Notes: generated from the sequence alone by a model not told the origin. A stretch of DNA of 64,000 nt from JBBDYQ01 sp035553855 (GCA_035553855.1 DATMJO010000081.1:1-64000), one strand, 5' to 3'; shown: positions 49,930 to 60,600, numbered from the stretch's first letter. A program made the numbers and translations.

Positions 49930-51702
49930 ATGTGCGGAATCTGCGGCGTCGCCAGCCTTCACGAGCCCCTGTCCGACGGCCAGGGGGAGGTCGCGGCGAT
50001 GGTCGCGGCCATCAACCACCGCGGGCCCGACTCGCGCGGCTGGCACGTCGAGAAGCGCGTCGCGCTCGGCGCGGCGCGGCTCGCGATCATCGACCTGCAC
50101 GGCGGCGACCAGCCGATCTACAACGAGGACCGCACGCTCGCCTGCGTCTACAACGGCGAGGTCTACAACTACCGCGAGCTTCGCCGCGAACTGCTCGCCC
50201 GCGGCCACGACCTCCGCTCGGAGACCGATTCCGAGACGATCGTCCACCTGTTCGAGGAGGACGGCATCGACCTCGTCCGCCGCCTCAACGGGATGTTCGG
50301 CTTCGCGCTGTGGGACTCGCGCCGCGAGACGCTCTGGCTCGCGCGCGACCGCTACGGGATCAAGCCGATCTACTACCACTTCGACGGAGGGACGCTCTCG
50401 TTCGGGTCGGAGGTGAAGTGCCTGCTGGCGACCGGGCGGGTGCGCCCCGAGCTCGACCTGGGCGCGTTCACGGAGCTCTTCACCTTCCAGAACATCCTCT
50501 CGGACACGAGCCTCTTCAAGGGCGTGGAGATGGTCCCGCCGGGTCACGTCCTGCGCCTCGACCGCGACGGCATCGAGCTGATCCGCTACTGGGACGCGCT
50601 CCCCGAGCCCAGCCCCGTTTCACGCGACGAGGCCGTCGCCGGCGTCCGCGAGCGTTTCGAGGAGGGGGTCCAGGCCCAGCTCGTCTCCGACGTGGAGGTC
50701 GCGAGCTACCTGTCGGGCGGGCTCGACACCGGCGCGATCGCCGCGGCGGCCGCGCGCGGGCTCGACCGCCTCACGACCTTCGCCACGGGCTTCGACGTCT
50801 CCGGGGCGACCGGCCGCGAGGCGGGCTTCGACGAGCGCTCGGACGCGGCGGAGCTGGCGGGGCAGATCGGCTCCCACCACCACGAGCTGCTGCTCGACCA
50901 CCACGACCTCGACATGGTCCTGCCCCGTCTCGTGCGCCACCTCGAGGAGCCGCGGATGAGCTTCTCCTACCCCAACTACCTGACGGCCGGCTTCGCGAGC
51001 CGCTGGGTGAAGGTCGTCCTCTCCGGCGCCGGCGGCGACGAGTTCTTCGGCGGCTATCCCTGGCGCTACGAGTTCGCCGGCAGGCCCGGCTTCGAGGACG
51101 CCTACTTCGACTACTGGGAGCGGCTGATGCCGCGCGGAGAGCTTGCGAAAGCCGTCTCGGCCGACATCGACCTCGAGCGTCCCAGGTCCGTGTACGACGG
51201 GATCATGGGCCGCGCCGAGGGCCTCTCGGACATCGACCGGACGCTCTACTTCGAGTCCAAGACGTTCCTGCACGGCCTCCTGATCGTCGAGGACAAGCTG
51301 TCGATGGCCCACTCGCTCGAGTCGCGGGTCCCGTTCCTCGACAACGGCCTGGTGGACTACGTGCTGACGCTCCCGGCGGAGGTCAAGCTACACTCCGGGC
51401 GTTCCAAGGATCTGTTCCGCCGGGCGATGACGGTCCTTCTACCCGAGGAGGTAATCTCCCGGAAGAAGACCGGCTTCACACCCCCGCAGGAAGCGTGGTT
51501 TCGGGGCGAGCAGGCGGGATACGTTGAGCGGACGCTGCTTTCGGAGGCGGCGTGCGACCGGGGGCTGTTCCGAGTCGATTTCGTGCGCGACGTGTTGGCA
51601 GACCACCGGGAGGGCAGGGCCGACAGGCGCCTTCTGCTCTGGACCATGCTGTGCCTCGAATGGTGGCATCGAATCTTCGTGGATGGTGAACACACGACAT
51701 GA
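49930..51702 (+). CDS. asnB: Asparagine synthase-type amidotransferase (AsnB family)
   Basis: This 590-aa protein has an N-terminal glutaminase with catalytic Cys2 (MCGICG), NHRGPDSRGW, RLAIIDLHGGDQPIYNED and YNGEVYNYRELR, and a C-terminal synthetase domain. The PPi motif reads SGGLDT (about residue 263) instead of the usual SGGLDSS. In glycan loci such enzymes often amidate uronic-acid sugars rather than make asparagine; the dehydrogenase and aminotransferase genes next door support that reading. Its stop overlaps the next ATG. It leads a long plus-strand operon. Confidence 0.92.
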   Translation: MCGICGVASLHEPLSDGQGEVAAMVAAINHRGPDSRGWHVEKRVALGAARLAIIDLHGGDQPIYNEDRTLACVYNGEVYNYRELRRELLARGHDLRSETDSETIVHLFEEDGIDLVRRLNGMFGFALWDSRRETLWLARDRYGIKPIYYHFDGGTLSFGSEVKCLLATGRVRPELDLGAFTELFTFQNILSDTSLFKGVEMVPPGHVLRLDRDGIELIRYWDALPEPSPVSRDEAVAGVRERFEEGVQAQLVSDVEVASYLSGGLDTGAIAAAAARGLDRLTTFATGFDVSGATGREAGFDERSDAAELAGQIGSHHHELLLDHHDLDMVLPRLVRHLEEPRMSFSYPNYLTAGFASRWVKVVLSGAGGDEFFGGYPWRYEFAGRPGFEDAYFDYWERLMPRGELAKAVSADIDLERPRSVYDGIMGRAEGLSDIDRTLYFESKTFLHGLLIVEDKLSMAHSLESRVPFLDNGLVDYVLTLPAEVKLHSGRSKDLFRRAMTVLLPEEVISRKKTGFTPPQEAWFRGEQAGYVERTLLSEAACDRGLFRVDFVRDVLADHREGRADRRLLLWTMLCLEWWHRIFVDGEHTT

Positions 51703-52763
51703 ATGAAGTCCGCATAGGACTCGCCGGCGTGGGCTACTGGGGATCCAAGCTCGCGCGAAACATCGCCGACGGCACCGGCTCCAGGCTCGCGGGGATCTGC
51801 GATCCCGAGCCGGGCCGCCTCTCGGCGGTCGTCGATCGCTACCCGGGGGCGCGTGGCTTCACCGACCTCGCGGAGATGCTCGCCTCGGACGAGATCGACG
51901 CGGTCGTGCTCGCAACCCCGGCGAGCCGCCACCACGAGCACGCCACGGCGGCGCTCGAGGCGGCCAAGCACGTGCTGGTCGAGAAGCCGCTCGCGCTGAA
52001 CGCGGCCGACTGCCGCTCGATCCAGTTGCTCGCCGCCGAGCGCGACCTCGTCGCGATGGTCGGCCACACCTTCATCTACTCGGAGCCCGTGCGGATGCTC
52101 CGCCGCCTCGTCGTCGAGGGCGAGCTCGGGGATCTCCTCTACATCTACGGCCAGCGCCTGAACCTGGGCGTCATCCGCGATGACCTGAACGCGCTCTGGA
52201 ACTTCGGCCCGCACGACGTCTCGATCCTGCTCTACCTGATGGGCGAGGCGCCCGTGCGCGTGAGCGCGCGCCAGTACTGCCTGCTGGACCGCCACCTGGA
52301 GGACGTCGCCTTCGTGAACCTCGAGTTCGCGAACGGCGCCGTCGGCCACATCCATCTCTCCTGGCTCGACCCGCGCAAGGTGCGCGAGTACACGGTGGTC
52401 GGCGACGGCAAGATGGCCGTCTACGACGACACCGACGTCGAGGCGCCGATCCGGATCTACGACAAGGGCGTCACGAAGAAGGGCGCGTTCGGCGCCGACT
52501 TCGACCCGGCCACGCCCGAGGGCTTCGGGGAGTTCAAGCTCGAGGTCCGCGCCGGCGACATCCTGATCCCGCGCGTCCAGGGCCGCGAGCCGCTGCGCGT
52601 CGAGATCGAGCACTTCGCCGAATGCGTCGCCAACGGCGCCCAGCCCATCACCGACGCCGCGCACGGCCTCGAGGTCGTCGCGATCCTGGAGGCGGCCGAG
52701 CGCTCGGCCGCCGCCGGCGGCGCCGTCGTCGACCTCGCGGTCCATGAACGTCCCGCTGCTTGA
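51699..52763 (+). CDS. Gfo/Idh/MocA-family nucleotide-sugar dehydrogenase
   Basis: This 354-aa NAD-dependent oxidoreductase has the Rossmann motif GLAGVGYWGSKLARN (residues 7-21), a VVLATPASRHHEH strand, the EKP motif near residue 96, and the C-terminal alpha/beta domain with WNFGPHDVSILLYL. It resembles WlbA/WbpB enzymes that oxidise C3 of UDP-N-acetylglucosaminuronic acid, the step before a PLP aminotransferase. The ATG overlaps the asnB-like stop as ATGA. The next gene overlaps its 3' end by 20 bp. The substrate is inferred from the pairing. Confidence 0.9.
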   Translation: MNEVRIGLAGVGYWGSKLARNIADGTGSRLAGICDPEPGRLSAVVDRYPGARGFTDLAEMLASDEIDAVVLATPASRHHEHATAALEAAKHVLVEKPLALNAADCRSIQLLAAERDLVAMVGHTFIYSEPVRMLRRLVVEGELGDLLYIYGQRLNLGVIRDDLNALWNFGPHDVSILLYLMGEAPVRVSARQYCLLDRHLEDVAFVNLEFANGAVGHIHLSWLDPRKVREYTVVGDGKMAVYDDTDVEAPIRIYDKGVTKKGAFGADFDPATPEGFGEFKLEVRAGDILIPRVQGREPLRVEIEHFAECVANGAQPITDAAHGLEVVAILEAAERSAAAGGAVVDLAVHERPAA

Positions 52764-53841
52764 CCTCCAGGCCCAGCACGACGCGATCCGCCCCGAGCTC
52801 GAGGCGGCGATCGCGCGCGTGGTGGCCGACGGGCGCTACATCGGCGGCCCCGAGCTCGAGGCGTTCGAGGAGCGCTTCGCCGCCTACTGCCGCGCGCAGC
52901 ACGCGATCGGAGTCTCCTCCGGCACGGACGCGCTGACCGTCGGCCTCATCGCCGCCGGCGTGAAGCCGGGCGACGAGGTCATCACCACGCCCTTCACCTT
53001 CATCGCGACCGTGGAGTCGATCCTGCTCGCGGGCGCCACGCCGGTGCTCGTGGACGTCGATCCCGACACGGCGCTGATGACGCCCGAGGCGGCCGAGGCG
53101 GCGATCACCGAGCGCACCACCGCCATCGCGGTCGTCCACCTCTACGGCCAGACCGTGGATCTCGACTCCTTCCGCGAACTCTGCGACCGCCGCGGTCTGA
53201 TTCTCGCGGAGGACGCCGCCCAGGCGCACGGAGCGGAGTGGAAGGGCAAGCGGGCGGGCTCGGTGGGCGACGTCGCGGCATTCAGCTTCTTTCCGGGCAA
53301 GAACCTGGGCGCCCTCGGTGACGCGGGCGGCATCACGACGAACGACCCGGAGATCGCCGGCCGCGCGCGGCGCTACCGCGATCACGGCCGCACCGACAAG
53401 TACACCCACGCCGAGCTCGGCACGAACGCCCGCATGGACGCGCTGCAGGCGGCCGTGCTCTCGGTGAAGCTCGAGCGCCTGGACGAGTGGACCGAGGCTC
53501 GCCGTGCCCACGCGGCCGCCTACACCGAGGCCCTTCCGGACGGCGTGCCGCTCCGGCGCGCGCCGGAGGCGCTCCACTCTTGGCACCAGTACGTGGTGCG
53601 CACCGGCGACCGCGACGCCGTGGCCGCCCGGCTCCGGGAGCAGGGCATCGCTTCCGGCGTGCACTACCCGATCCCGCTCCACAAGCAGCCGGCGCTCCAG
53701 GAGATTGCCGGCGGCCTGGAGCTCCCGAACTCCGAGAGGCTTGGCCAGACAGTGCTCTCCCTTCCCGTCTTCCCCGAGCTGGACCCCGCCGACCGCGCGC
53801 GGATCGCCCGGCTGGTCGTCCTCGACGAGGTGCCCGCATGA
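52744..53841 (+). CDS. DegT/DnrJ/EryC1-family sugar aminotransferase
   Basis: This 365-aa PLP enzyme transaminates a keto-sugar nucleotide. It has the family start NVPLLDLQAQHDAIRPELE, a SSGTDALTVGL cofactor-binding block, EDAAQAHGAEW, and the Schiff-base Lys186 in FFPGKNLGALGDAGG. It overlaps the Gfo/Idh dehydrogenase gene by 20 bp, so the two together should convert a 3-hydroxyl to a 3-amino group, as WlbC/WbpE do. No acetyltransferase for that amine is seen in the window. Its stop overlaps the epimerase start. Confidence 0.93.
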   Translation: MNVPLLDLQAQHDAIRPELEAAIARVVADGRYIGGPELEAFEERFAAYCRAQHAIGVSSGTDALTVGLIAAGVKPGDEVITTPFTFIATVESILLAGATPVLVDVDPDTALMTPEAAEAAITERTTAIAVVHLYGQTVDLDSFRELCDRRGLILAEDAAQAHGAEWKGKRAGSVGDVAAFSFFPGKNLGALGDAGGITTNDPEIAGRARRYRDHGRTDKYTHAELGTNARMDALQAAVLSVKLERLDEWTEARRAHAAAYTEALPDGVPLRRAPEALHSWHQYVVRTGDRDAVAARLREQGIASGVHYPIPLHKQPALQEIAGGLELPNSERLGQTVLSLPVFPELDPADRARIARLVVLDEVPA

Positions 53842-54956
53842 AGGCGCTCGTGACGGGCGGCGCCGGCCTGATCGGCTCCCATGTGGTCGACCGCCTCCTG
53901 GCCCGCGGGCAGGAGGTACGGATCCTCGACAACCTCGACGAACAGACGCATCCGGAGGGCCGGCCGGACTGGATCCCCGCCGACGCCGAGTTCGTCCACG
54001 GGGACGTCCGCGACAGCGACACCCTGGAGCGCTGTCTCGAGGGCGTCGACGAGGTCTACCATCAGGCGGCGTTCGGGGGGTTCACCACCGAGATCTCGCT
54101 CTACTACGACTCGAACGCCACCGGCACTGCGCGCATCTTCGAGGCGATCGCGAACCGCGGCCTCGACATCCGCAAGGTCGTCGCCGCCTCGTCGCAGGCG
54201 ATCTACGGCGAGGGCCTCTACCGCTGCCCCGACCACGGGCTCGTGCAGCCGTGGATGCGCACGATCGAGCGCTTCGAGCGCGAGCAGTGGGAGCCGCCCT
54301 GCCCCGAGTGCGGCAAGGACGTGACGCCCGAGCGCACCCACGAGGAGGTGCGCTGGAACGGCGAGACCCCCTACGCGGTGTCCAAGCTCGCCGAGGAGCG
54401 CACCACGATCGGCATGGGCAAGCGCCTCGGCATCCCCACGGTCGCCCTGCGCTACGCCGTGACCTTCGGCCCGCGCCAGTCGGTCTTCAACCCCTACACG
54501 GGTGTCGTCTCGATCTTCTCGACGCTGCTGCTCAACGGCATCAAGCCGGTCGTCTACGAGGACGGCCGCCAGACGCGAGACTTCATCTTCGTCGGCGACA
54601 TCGCGAACGCGAACGTGCTCGTGATGGGAGACGAGCGCGCCGACCACGAGGTCTTCAACGTGGGCCGCGGCGTCCCGGTGAACGTGATCGAGCTGATCGA
54701 GAAGCTGGCGGCCTCCTACGGCCTCGAGCCCGCTTACGAGATCGGCGGCCAGTTCCGGCCCGGCGACGTGCGCCACCTCGTCCACGACGCCTCGCGCATC
54801 GCGGAGCTCGGCTGGAAGCCGGAGACCTCGCTCGAGGACGGCCTCGGCGAGGTGGTCGAGTGGATCAACGGCATGGGGGCCGTGCGCGAGTACTTCAGCT
54901 CGGCGCTCGAGCGCCTCAGGCAGCAGGGCGTCGTCATGAGGGCCGGGAGCTCATGA
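53838..54956 (+). CDS. dTDP-L-rhamnose 4-epimerase-like SDR
   Basis: This 372-aa extended SDR has GGAGLIGSHVVDRLL (Rossmann), a VAASSQAIYGEG strand and catalytic Tyr/Lys in TPYAVSKLAEE (about residue 178). Between them lies a metal-ribbon-like insert with RCPDHG and PCPECGKDVTP, which is characteristic of the WbiB-type dTDP-L-rhamnose 4-epimerase group that makes dTDP-6-deoxy-L-talose. The FNPYTGVVSIFSTLLLNG block also fits that group. The ATG overlaps the aminotransferase stop (ATGA). No rml genes are in the window, so dTDP-rhamnose would have to come from elsewhere. Confidence 0.88.
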   Translation: MKALVTGGAGLIGSHVVDRLLARGQEVRILDNLDEQTHPEGRPDWIPADAEFVHGDVRDSDTLERCLEGVDEVYHQAAFGGFTTEISLYYDSNATGTARIFEAIANRGLDIRKVVAASSQAIYGEGLYRCPDHGLVQPWMRTIERFEREQWEPPCPECGKDVTPERTHEEVRWNGETPYAVSKLAEERTTIGMGKRLGIPTVALRYAVTFGPRQSVFNPYTGVVSIFSTLLLNGIKPVVYEDGRQTRDFIFVGDIANANVLVMGDERADHEVFNVGRGVPVNVIELIEKLAASYGLEPAYEIGGQFRPGDVRHLVHDASRIAELGWKPETSLEDGLGEVVEWINGMGAVREYFSSALERLRQQGVVMRAGSS

Positions 54957-55987
54957 GCTCCGGGGCCTCGCTCGCGGCGCCCGCACGGGCCGAGGCCCCG
55001 CGCTGGAGAAAGCCGCTCCTCGCCGTCGTCGGGCTGGTCGTCTCCGCCGTCTGCATCTGGCTCGCGACCCGCAACATCTCGCTGAGCCAGGTCGGCGACT
55101 CGCTGCGCGAGGCCGAGTACGCGTGGCTGGTCCCCGCCGTCGTGCTCACCTACGCGACGATCGTCCTACGCGGCATCCGCTGGCGCTTGCTCTTCCACGA
55201 CCGCTCGCTCGTCGCGGCGTCGGAGAGCACGGCGGCGGTCAACGTCGGCCTGATGTTCAACAACGTGCTGCCGTCGCGCGCGGGGGAGATCCCCCGGGTG
55301 CTCGGCCTGCGCCGGGTGACGGGCCTCTCGGCGTTCGAGATCGGCATGACCGTGCTCGTGGAGCGGGCGATCGACGTGTTCGTGATCGCGGTGATCGGCC
55401 TCGCGATCTGGCCTGCCCTCCCGGATCGCGCCTGGGTCACCGCGCTCGGCTTCTTCTGCCTCGCGGTGATCGTCGCCTGCGCGATCTTCATCCTGCTGCT
55501 CGCGATCTTCCGGCGGCGGCTCGTCACCGTGCTCGAGCGCCTCCTGCTCAAGCTCCCGTTCCTCTCGGACGCCCGCGCGCAGACCGTCCACGAGGCGCTC
55601 CGCGCCGGCATGCGCATCATGCTGCGCCCGCGCGCGCTCGCCGAGGCGGTCGGGGTGAGCTTCCTCCTCTGGGGCGTCGCCGGTCTCGCCACCTGGAGCC
55701 TCTTCCCGGCGTTCGACCTCTCGCTCGACTCGGCCGCCCCGTGGCTCGTCCTCGTGGCCAACACCTTCGCGCTCACGGTCCCGTCGAGTTCGGGCTCGAT
55801 CGGCGTGTACGAGGCCTCCGTCCAGGCCGCCCTGGTCGCCTACGGCGTGTCCAAGAGCGCGGCGCTCTCGTACGCGCTCGTGCTGCACGCGGTGAACTTC
55901 TTCCCGGTGATCCTCTCCGGCGTCGTCGCGCTCTCGTGGCTGGGCCGCCGGGCGCCGGCGGAGCGGCTGCGGGCCCGCGAGACGTGA
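54953..55987 (+). CDS. Lysylphosphatidylglycerol synthase TM-region-like membrane protein (UPF0104)
   Basis: This 344-aa protein has about eight membrane helices and the LPG-synthase TM/UPF0104 family marks: RGIRWRLLF near residue 73, then NVLPSRAGEIPRVLGLRR, LVERAIDVFVIAVIG, and VPSSSGSIGVYEASVQAAL. In this family the domain is thought to flip or bind lipids, and stand-alone copies are frequent in glycan loci. The ATG overlaps the epimerase stop (ATGA) and its stop overlaps the next GTG. It could move a lipid-linked sugar across the membrane. Confidence 0.88.
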   Translation: MSSGASLAAPARAEAPRWRKPLLAVVGLVVSAVCIWLATRNISLSQVGDSLREAEYAWLVPAVVLTYATIVLRGIRWRLLFHDRSLVAASESTAAVNVGLMFNNVLPSRAGEIPRVLGLRRVTGLSAFEIGMTVLVERAIDVFVIAVIGLAIWPALPDRAWVTALGFFCLAVIVACAIFILLLAIFRRRLVTVLERLLLKLPFLSDARAQTVHEALRAGMRIMLRPRALAEAVGVSFLLWGVAGLATWSLFPAFDLSLDSAAPWLVLVANTFALTVPSSSGSIGVYEASVQAALVAYGVSKSAALSYALVLHAVNFFPVILSGVVALSWLGRRAPAERLRARET

Positions 55988-57618
55988 CCACCGCCGCCGC
56001 ACCGCCGCGCGACCGGCCGGGTCGCATGCGGCGGCTCGACCTGCTCGGCTCGCCGACGCCCACGGCGCTCGAGCTGCTGATCGCGCTCGCCGCCCTGCTC
56101 GCGCTCGGCGCCGCCGCGTACGGCTCGCACATCCTGAGCGGCGGCTTCTACTACGACGACTGGGCGAACGGGGCGCTCCACCGCTTCTCGGAAGACTCGA
56201 TCGGCGCGTTCTGGGACCTCACCTCGTACCGGCCGCTGCTCGCGCTGTACGTGCCGCTCACGCACGAGCTGTTCGGCACCCGCTTCGGCGTCCACCTCGC
56301 CTGGGCCGTGACGCTCGCGGCGATCATGTCGGCGGCGGTCTACCTCGTCCTGCGCCAGCTCGGGATGGCGCGGCTCCACGCGGGCATGGTGGCCGCGCTC
56401 GTCCTGCTCTTCCCCTACTCGGACGCGACCCGGCTCTGGGCCACCTCGAGCATGGCGCACCTCTCGATCACGCTCTACCTGCTCGGCGCGTCCGTGGCGA
56501 TCGCCGGGATCCGCCGCTCGAAGCCGGTGCTCCACGCGGGTGCCGTCGTGCTGTACGCCGCCTCGATCCTCGTGTACGAGATCGCGGCCGGCCCGATCGT
56601 CCTCTCGGTCCTGCTCTACCTGGTGCTCGCGCGGCCACGGCCGGCGCTCTGGCGCTGGGCGGTCGACCTCGCCGTGGTGGTGCCGATCCTGATGCTCGTC
56701 ACGCGCGAGGGGGAGAGGGAGACCGGCGGTCTCGGCGACCAGGCCGATCACGCCTGGCGCATCGCCGACGAGGGCGCGGACGTCTTCTCCGACAGCCTCT
56801 TCGCCTGGGGCTCGCCGCCGGGCGACACGGCGCTCGTCGTGGCCCTCGGCGTCTGCCTCGCCGCGCTCGCGGTGGCGCGCGCGCTCCCCCGCGGCGACGC
56901 CGAGCGCGAGGAGATCGTCCGCTGGCTGCGCTGGGCGCTCGGCGGCCTCGTGGCCGCCGCCGCCGGCTGGCTCGTGTTCGTGCCGGCGGACGGCTACTAC
57001 TCGCCGCTCACGCTCGGCCTCGGCAACCGCACGAACGTGCTTGCCGCGGTCGGCATCGTGATCCTCGTCTACTCGCTGCTCATGCTCGTAGCGAGGCTCG
57101 CCTTCCGCGGCGTCCCCGGCTGGGGCGTTCGCGTCCCGTTGGTCGCTGCGCTGCTCGGGGCGGTCGTGGGCGCGGGCTACGTCGAGCAGCTCGACGAGGA
57201 CAAGCACGCTTGGGACGAGGCCTACCGCGCGGAGCAGCGGATCCTCGACGTGATCGCGCAGAACCTGCCCGATCCGCCCGACGGCTCCACGATCTACACC
57301 TTCAACCATCCGGCCTTCCTCCAGCTCGGGGTGCCGGTCTTCGGCGCCACCTGGGACCTGAACGGGGCGGTGCGCCTGCACCTGCGCGACGGCTCGCTCG
57401 CGGGCTTCCCGGCGTTCGAGGGCACGACGTTCGTCTGCCGCGACGACGCACTCCACCCGGAGGGCAACGGCTACGGGCCCGGCCAGGGCGAGGCCTACGG
57501 GCGGGCGTTCTTCGTGGACGCCGGCGACGGCCGCGTGGCGCGCATCTTCGACCGCCGCTCGTGCCTCGAGGCGGTCAGGACGTTCACCCCCGGGCCCTTC
57601 CACCTGACCGCCGGCTGA
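55984..57618 (+). CDS. Polytopic membrane protein, GT-C-like, with C-terminal extracellular domain
   Basis: This 544-aa protein has about ten membrane helices. An acidic loop after helix 1 (GGFYYDDWANGALHRF) resembles the DD/DE loop of GT-C transferases, and HELFGTRFGVHLAW follows. The C-terminal 140 residues are soluble (VEQLDEDKHAWDEAYRAEQR, then TFNHPAFLQLGVPVFGATWD). No named family is recognised. The GTG start overlaps the preceding stop (GTGA), so the three membrane-protein genes here are co-translated. A role in adding sugars outside the membrane is inferred. Confidence 0.78.
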   Translation: MTTAAAPPRDRPGRMRRLDLLGSPTPTALELLIALAALLALGAAAYGSHILSGGFYYDDWANGALHRFSEDSIGAFWDLTSYRPLLALYVPLTHELFGTRFGVHLAWAVTLAAIMSAAVYLVLRQLGMARLHAGMVAALVLLFPYSDATRLWATSSMAHLSITLYLLGASVAIAGIRRSKPVLHAGAVVLYAASILVYEIAAGPIVLSVLLYLVLARPRPALWRWAVDLAVVVPILMLVTREGERETGGLGDQADHAWRIADEGADVFSDSLFAWGSPPGDTALVVALGVCLAALAVARALPRGDAEREEIVRWLRWALGGLVAAAAGWLVFVPADGYYSPLTLGLGNRTNVLAAVGIVILVYSLLMLVARLAFRGVPGWGVRVPLVAALLGAVVGAGYVEQLDEDKHAWDEAYRAEQRILDVIAQNLPDPPDGSTIYTFNHPAFLQLGVPVFGATWDLNGAVRLHLRDGSLAGFPAFEGTTFVCRDDALHPEGNGYGPGQGEAYGRAFFVDAGDGRVARIFDRRSCLEAVRTFTPGPFHLTAG

Positions 57619-57622
57619 GGGC

Positions 57623-60600
57623 ATGGCCACCAGCCGCATTCCAATCCGCCGGCGCGCCGGCAGCGCAGCCGAGCCCGTCCGGTCCGCGGCCCGGACAGCG
57701 CGCGACCGGGGAGCGGCGCTGCTCATCCGCTTCTGGCCGCTCGTCTTCCTGGCGGTCGCGATCGGGGTCTACTACTGGCCCGTGATCGTCGACGGCCGGC
57801 TCGTGTCGGCCGCCGACATCCTCGGAGTGCTGGGGCAGCCGTGGATCGACTTCGTACCCGTCGCCAGCCCGTCGAACACGGCGCTTCTCGACTCGGTGGT
57901 GTCGCTCGCGCCCGCGATGACGTTCGTGCGCGAGTCGCTCGCGGCGGGCCAGCTCCCGCTCTGGAGCCCCTACACGGAGTTCGGGGTGCCCTTCCTCGCG
58001 CAGAGCCAGTGGGGGACGCCCTCGCCCGTGCAGCTCCCGTTCCTCCTGCCGCCCGAGCTGTTCAGCATCGAGACGGCCCAGACGCTGTCCGGCATGCTGA
58101 AGATCGCGGTGGCGGGCGCCGGCGCCTACGCGCTCGGCCGCGTGCTCGACTTCTCCAAGCAGGGCGCGATCTTCTCGGCGATCGCCTACATGCTGGGCGG
58201 CTACACCGTGGCCTGGCTGTCGATGCCCGACACGAGCGTGACGGCCTTCCTGCCCTGGATGGCGCTCGGCATCGAGCTCGTGCTGTTCGGGCGCCGGCCG
58301 TGGCTCGCCGCCTCGGGCCTCGGGGTGGCGATGGCGTTCGCCGTCTACGGCGGCCACCCGGAGGTCCTGCTCTACCAGTTCGCGGGGTTCGTGCTCTACG
58401 GCGCCTTCCGCGCGGTCCAGGACCGCCGCCGGCTGCGGGGCCAGCTGCGCGTGCGCGGCGCCGCCGTCGGCGCCTCGATCGCGCTGTCGGGCCTTTTGTC
58501 GGCGCTCGTCCTGCTGCCGGCCGCCGAGCTGTACGAACGCTCGATCGAGGCCACCTCCGTGCGCTTCGCGCCGGTCGGGGCCTTCGTCGTGGACCTCGGG
58601 ACGCTCGAGCGCCTGTTCGACCCGGTGAAGGGCGACACCACCATCGGCGGTGTCTCGAGCCTCCAGTCGGTCTTCAACGTCTACACGTCCCTGTACGTCG
58701 GCATCGCGGGCGCCGTGATGGCGATCCTCGCGCTGCTCGTGCGGGACCGGCGGGCCCTCGCGTTCTGGGCCGTCGCCGCGCTCGGCTTCGCGCTCTCGGT
58801 CAAGGGCGCGCCCGCCACCTGGGTCGGTGACCTGATCCCGAGCTTCCAGGGGCTCTCGCGCAACCACGCCCTCCTGCTCTGGACGTTCGGCCTCGCTATG
58901 GCGGCGGGGGCGGGGGTGGACCGGCTCCAGCGCCTGGTCGCCGGGCTCTCGAAGGAGCGCCTGCTCGCGCCCGGGCTCGCGCTCCTGCTCTGCGTGGCCG
59001 TCTTCGCCGACCTCTACGACTGGGGCAAGGACTACAACCCGCGCGTCCCGAAGGCGCAGTCGGGCGTCGCCGAGCCGGCCGGCTACGCCGCCGTCCCGGC
59101 CGGGCCGGGCGAGCCGCGCGCCGCCTACCTCGGGCCGGCGTTCATGCGCCCGCTCGTGCCCCAGCTCTTCGGCCGCACCGACATCCGCGGCTACGGCCAG
59201 CCGACCCGCCTCGACTACGAGGAGTTCATCAAGGTGAACATCCTCCCTGAGGACCCCGGCTACCTGAGCTACTCCGACTACGCGCTGGGCGTGCCCGACG
59301 AGCGCACCCGGCGCATGTACTCGGCGCTGAACGTCGGCTACTACGTCTCGCGCGGCGCGAAGCCGGTGCGCGTCCCCGGCGCGAAGACGGTCGAGCGCGA
59401 CGTCGTGTTCGTGCAGCGCAACCCCGACGTCAAGGGGCGCGCCTGGTTCGCGCAGGACCACGTGGTGAGCCCGACCCGCAACTCCTCGCTCTACCGCCTG
59501 AACGAGCCGGACATCGACCCCACGAAGACGGTCGTCCTCACGGAGGACCCGTCCCGGCCGTACGAGCCGCCCGTCCCGGGTGACCGCGCCGAGGTCGTCC
59601 GCTACGAGAACCAGGGGGTCGAGATCAGGACGGATGCGGCCGGTCCGCGCCTGCTCTTCATGTCGGACTCCCACTACCCCGGCTGGAAGGCCGAGATCGA
59701 CGGCGAGGAGGTCGAGATCCAGCGGGCCGACGGTCTCTTCCGGGCCGTGTCGGTCCCGGCGGGCGAGCACACGCTGCGCTTTTTGTTCCGGCCCGCGTCG
59801 GTGCTCTGGGGCTTCATCCTCACGCTGCTCGGCGCGGTGCTCGCGCTCGCGCTCGCGCTCTTCGGGCGCAGGCGCGTGCTGGCCCCCGCCGCGCCCGCCG
59901 CGGCCGTGGAGCCGGGCCGGATGGAGCTGCGCGCGGGCGGCGCCGTGGCGCGTCTAGCGGCTCGGGTGGCCCCCGCCGCCGGTCGCGTCGCGAGGGCGCG
60001 CTGGACGGCACCGGCCCTCCTCGTGGCCGCGCTCGTCTTCTACTACTGGGAGGTCTTCGCGGGACAGCTCGTCTCGGGCTCCGACCTCGTGAACTACCTG
60101 TACCCGCCCTGGTCGCTGACGCCGCCGCCGGGCTTCGTCCCCTCGAACCCCGCGCTCGCCGACTCGGTCGTCTCGCTCGGTCCCGCGATGAGCTTCGTGC
60201 GCGACTCGATCTGGTCCGGCCAGCTGCCGCTCTGGAACCCCTATACGGAGTTCGGGAACCCGTTCTGGGCGCAGAGCCAGTGGGGCCTGCTCTCCCCGGT
60301 GCACGTCCCGTACCTCCTGCCCGAGGGCCTCTACAGCATCGAGACCGCGCAGACGCTCGTCGGCATGCTGAAGATCGGCGTCGCCATCTCCGGCGCCTAC
60401 CTGCTCGCCAGGCGCTTCGCGCTGTCGAAGCCGGCCGCGGCCTTCGCCGGGATCGCCTACGGCTTCGGCGGCTACACGACGGTCTGGCTCTCGATGCCGG
60501 ACACGGCCACCACGGTCTTCCTGCCCTGGGTGCTGCTCGCGATCGAATGGGTCCTGACGGGCGCCCGCCCGCTGCTGGGCGCGGCCGGCCTCGCGCTCCT

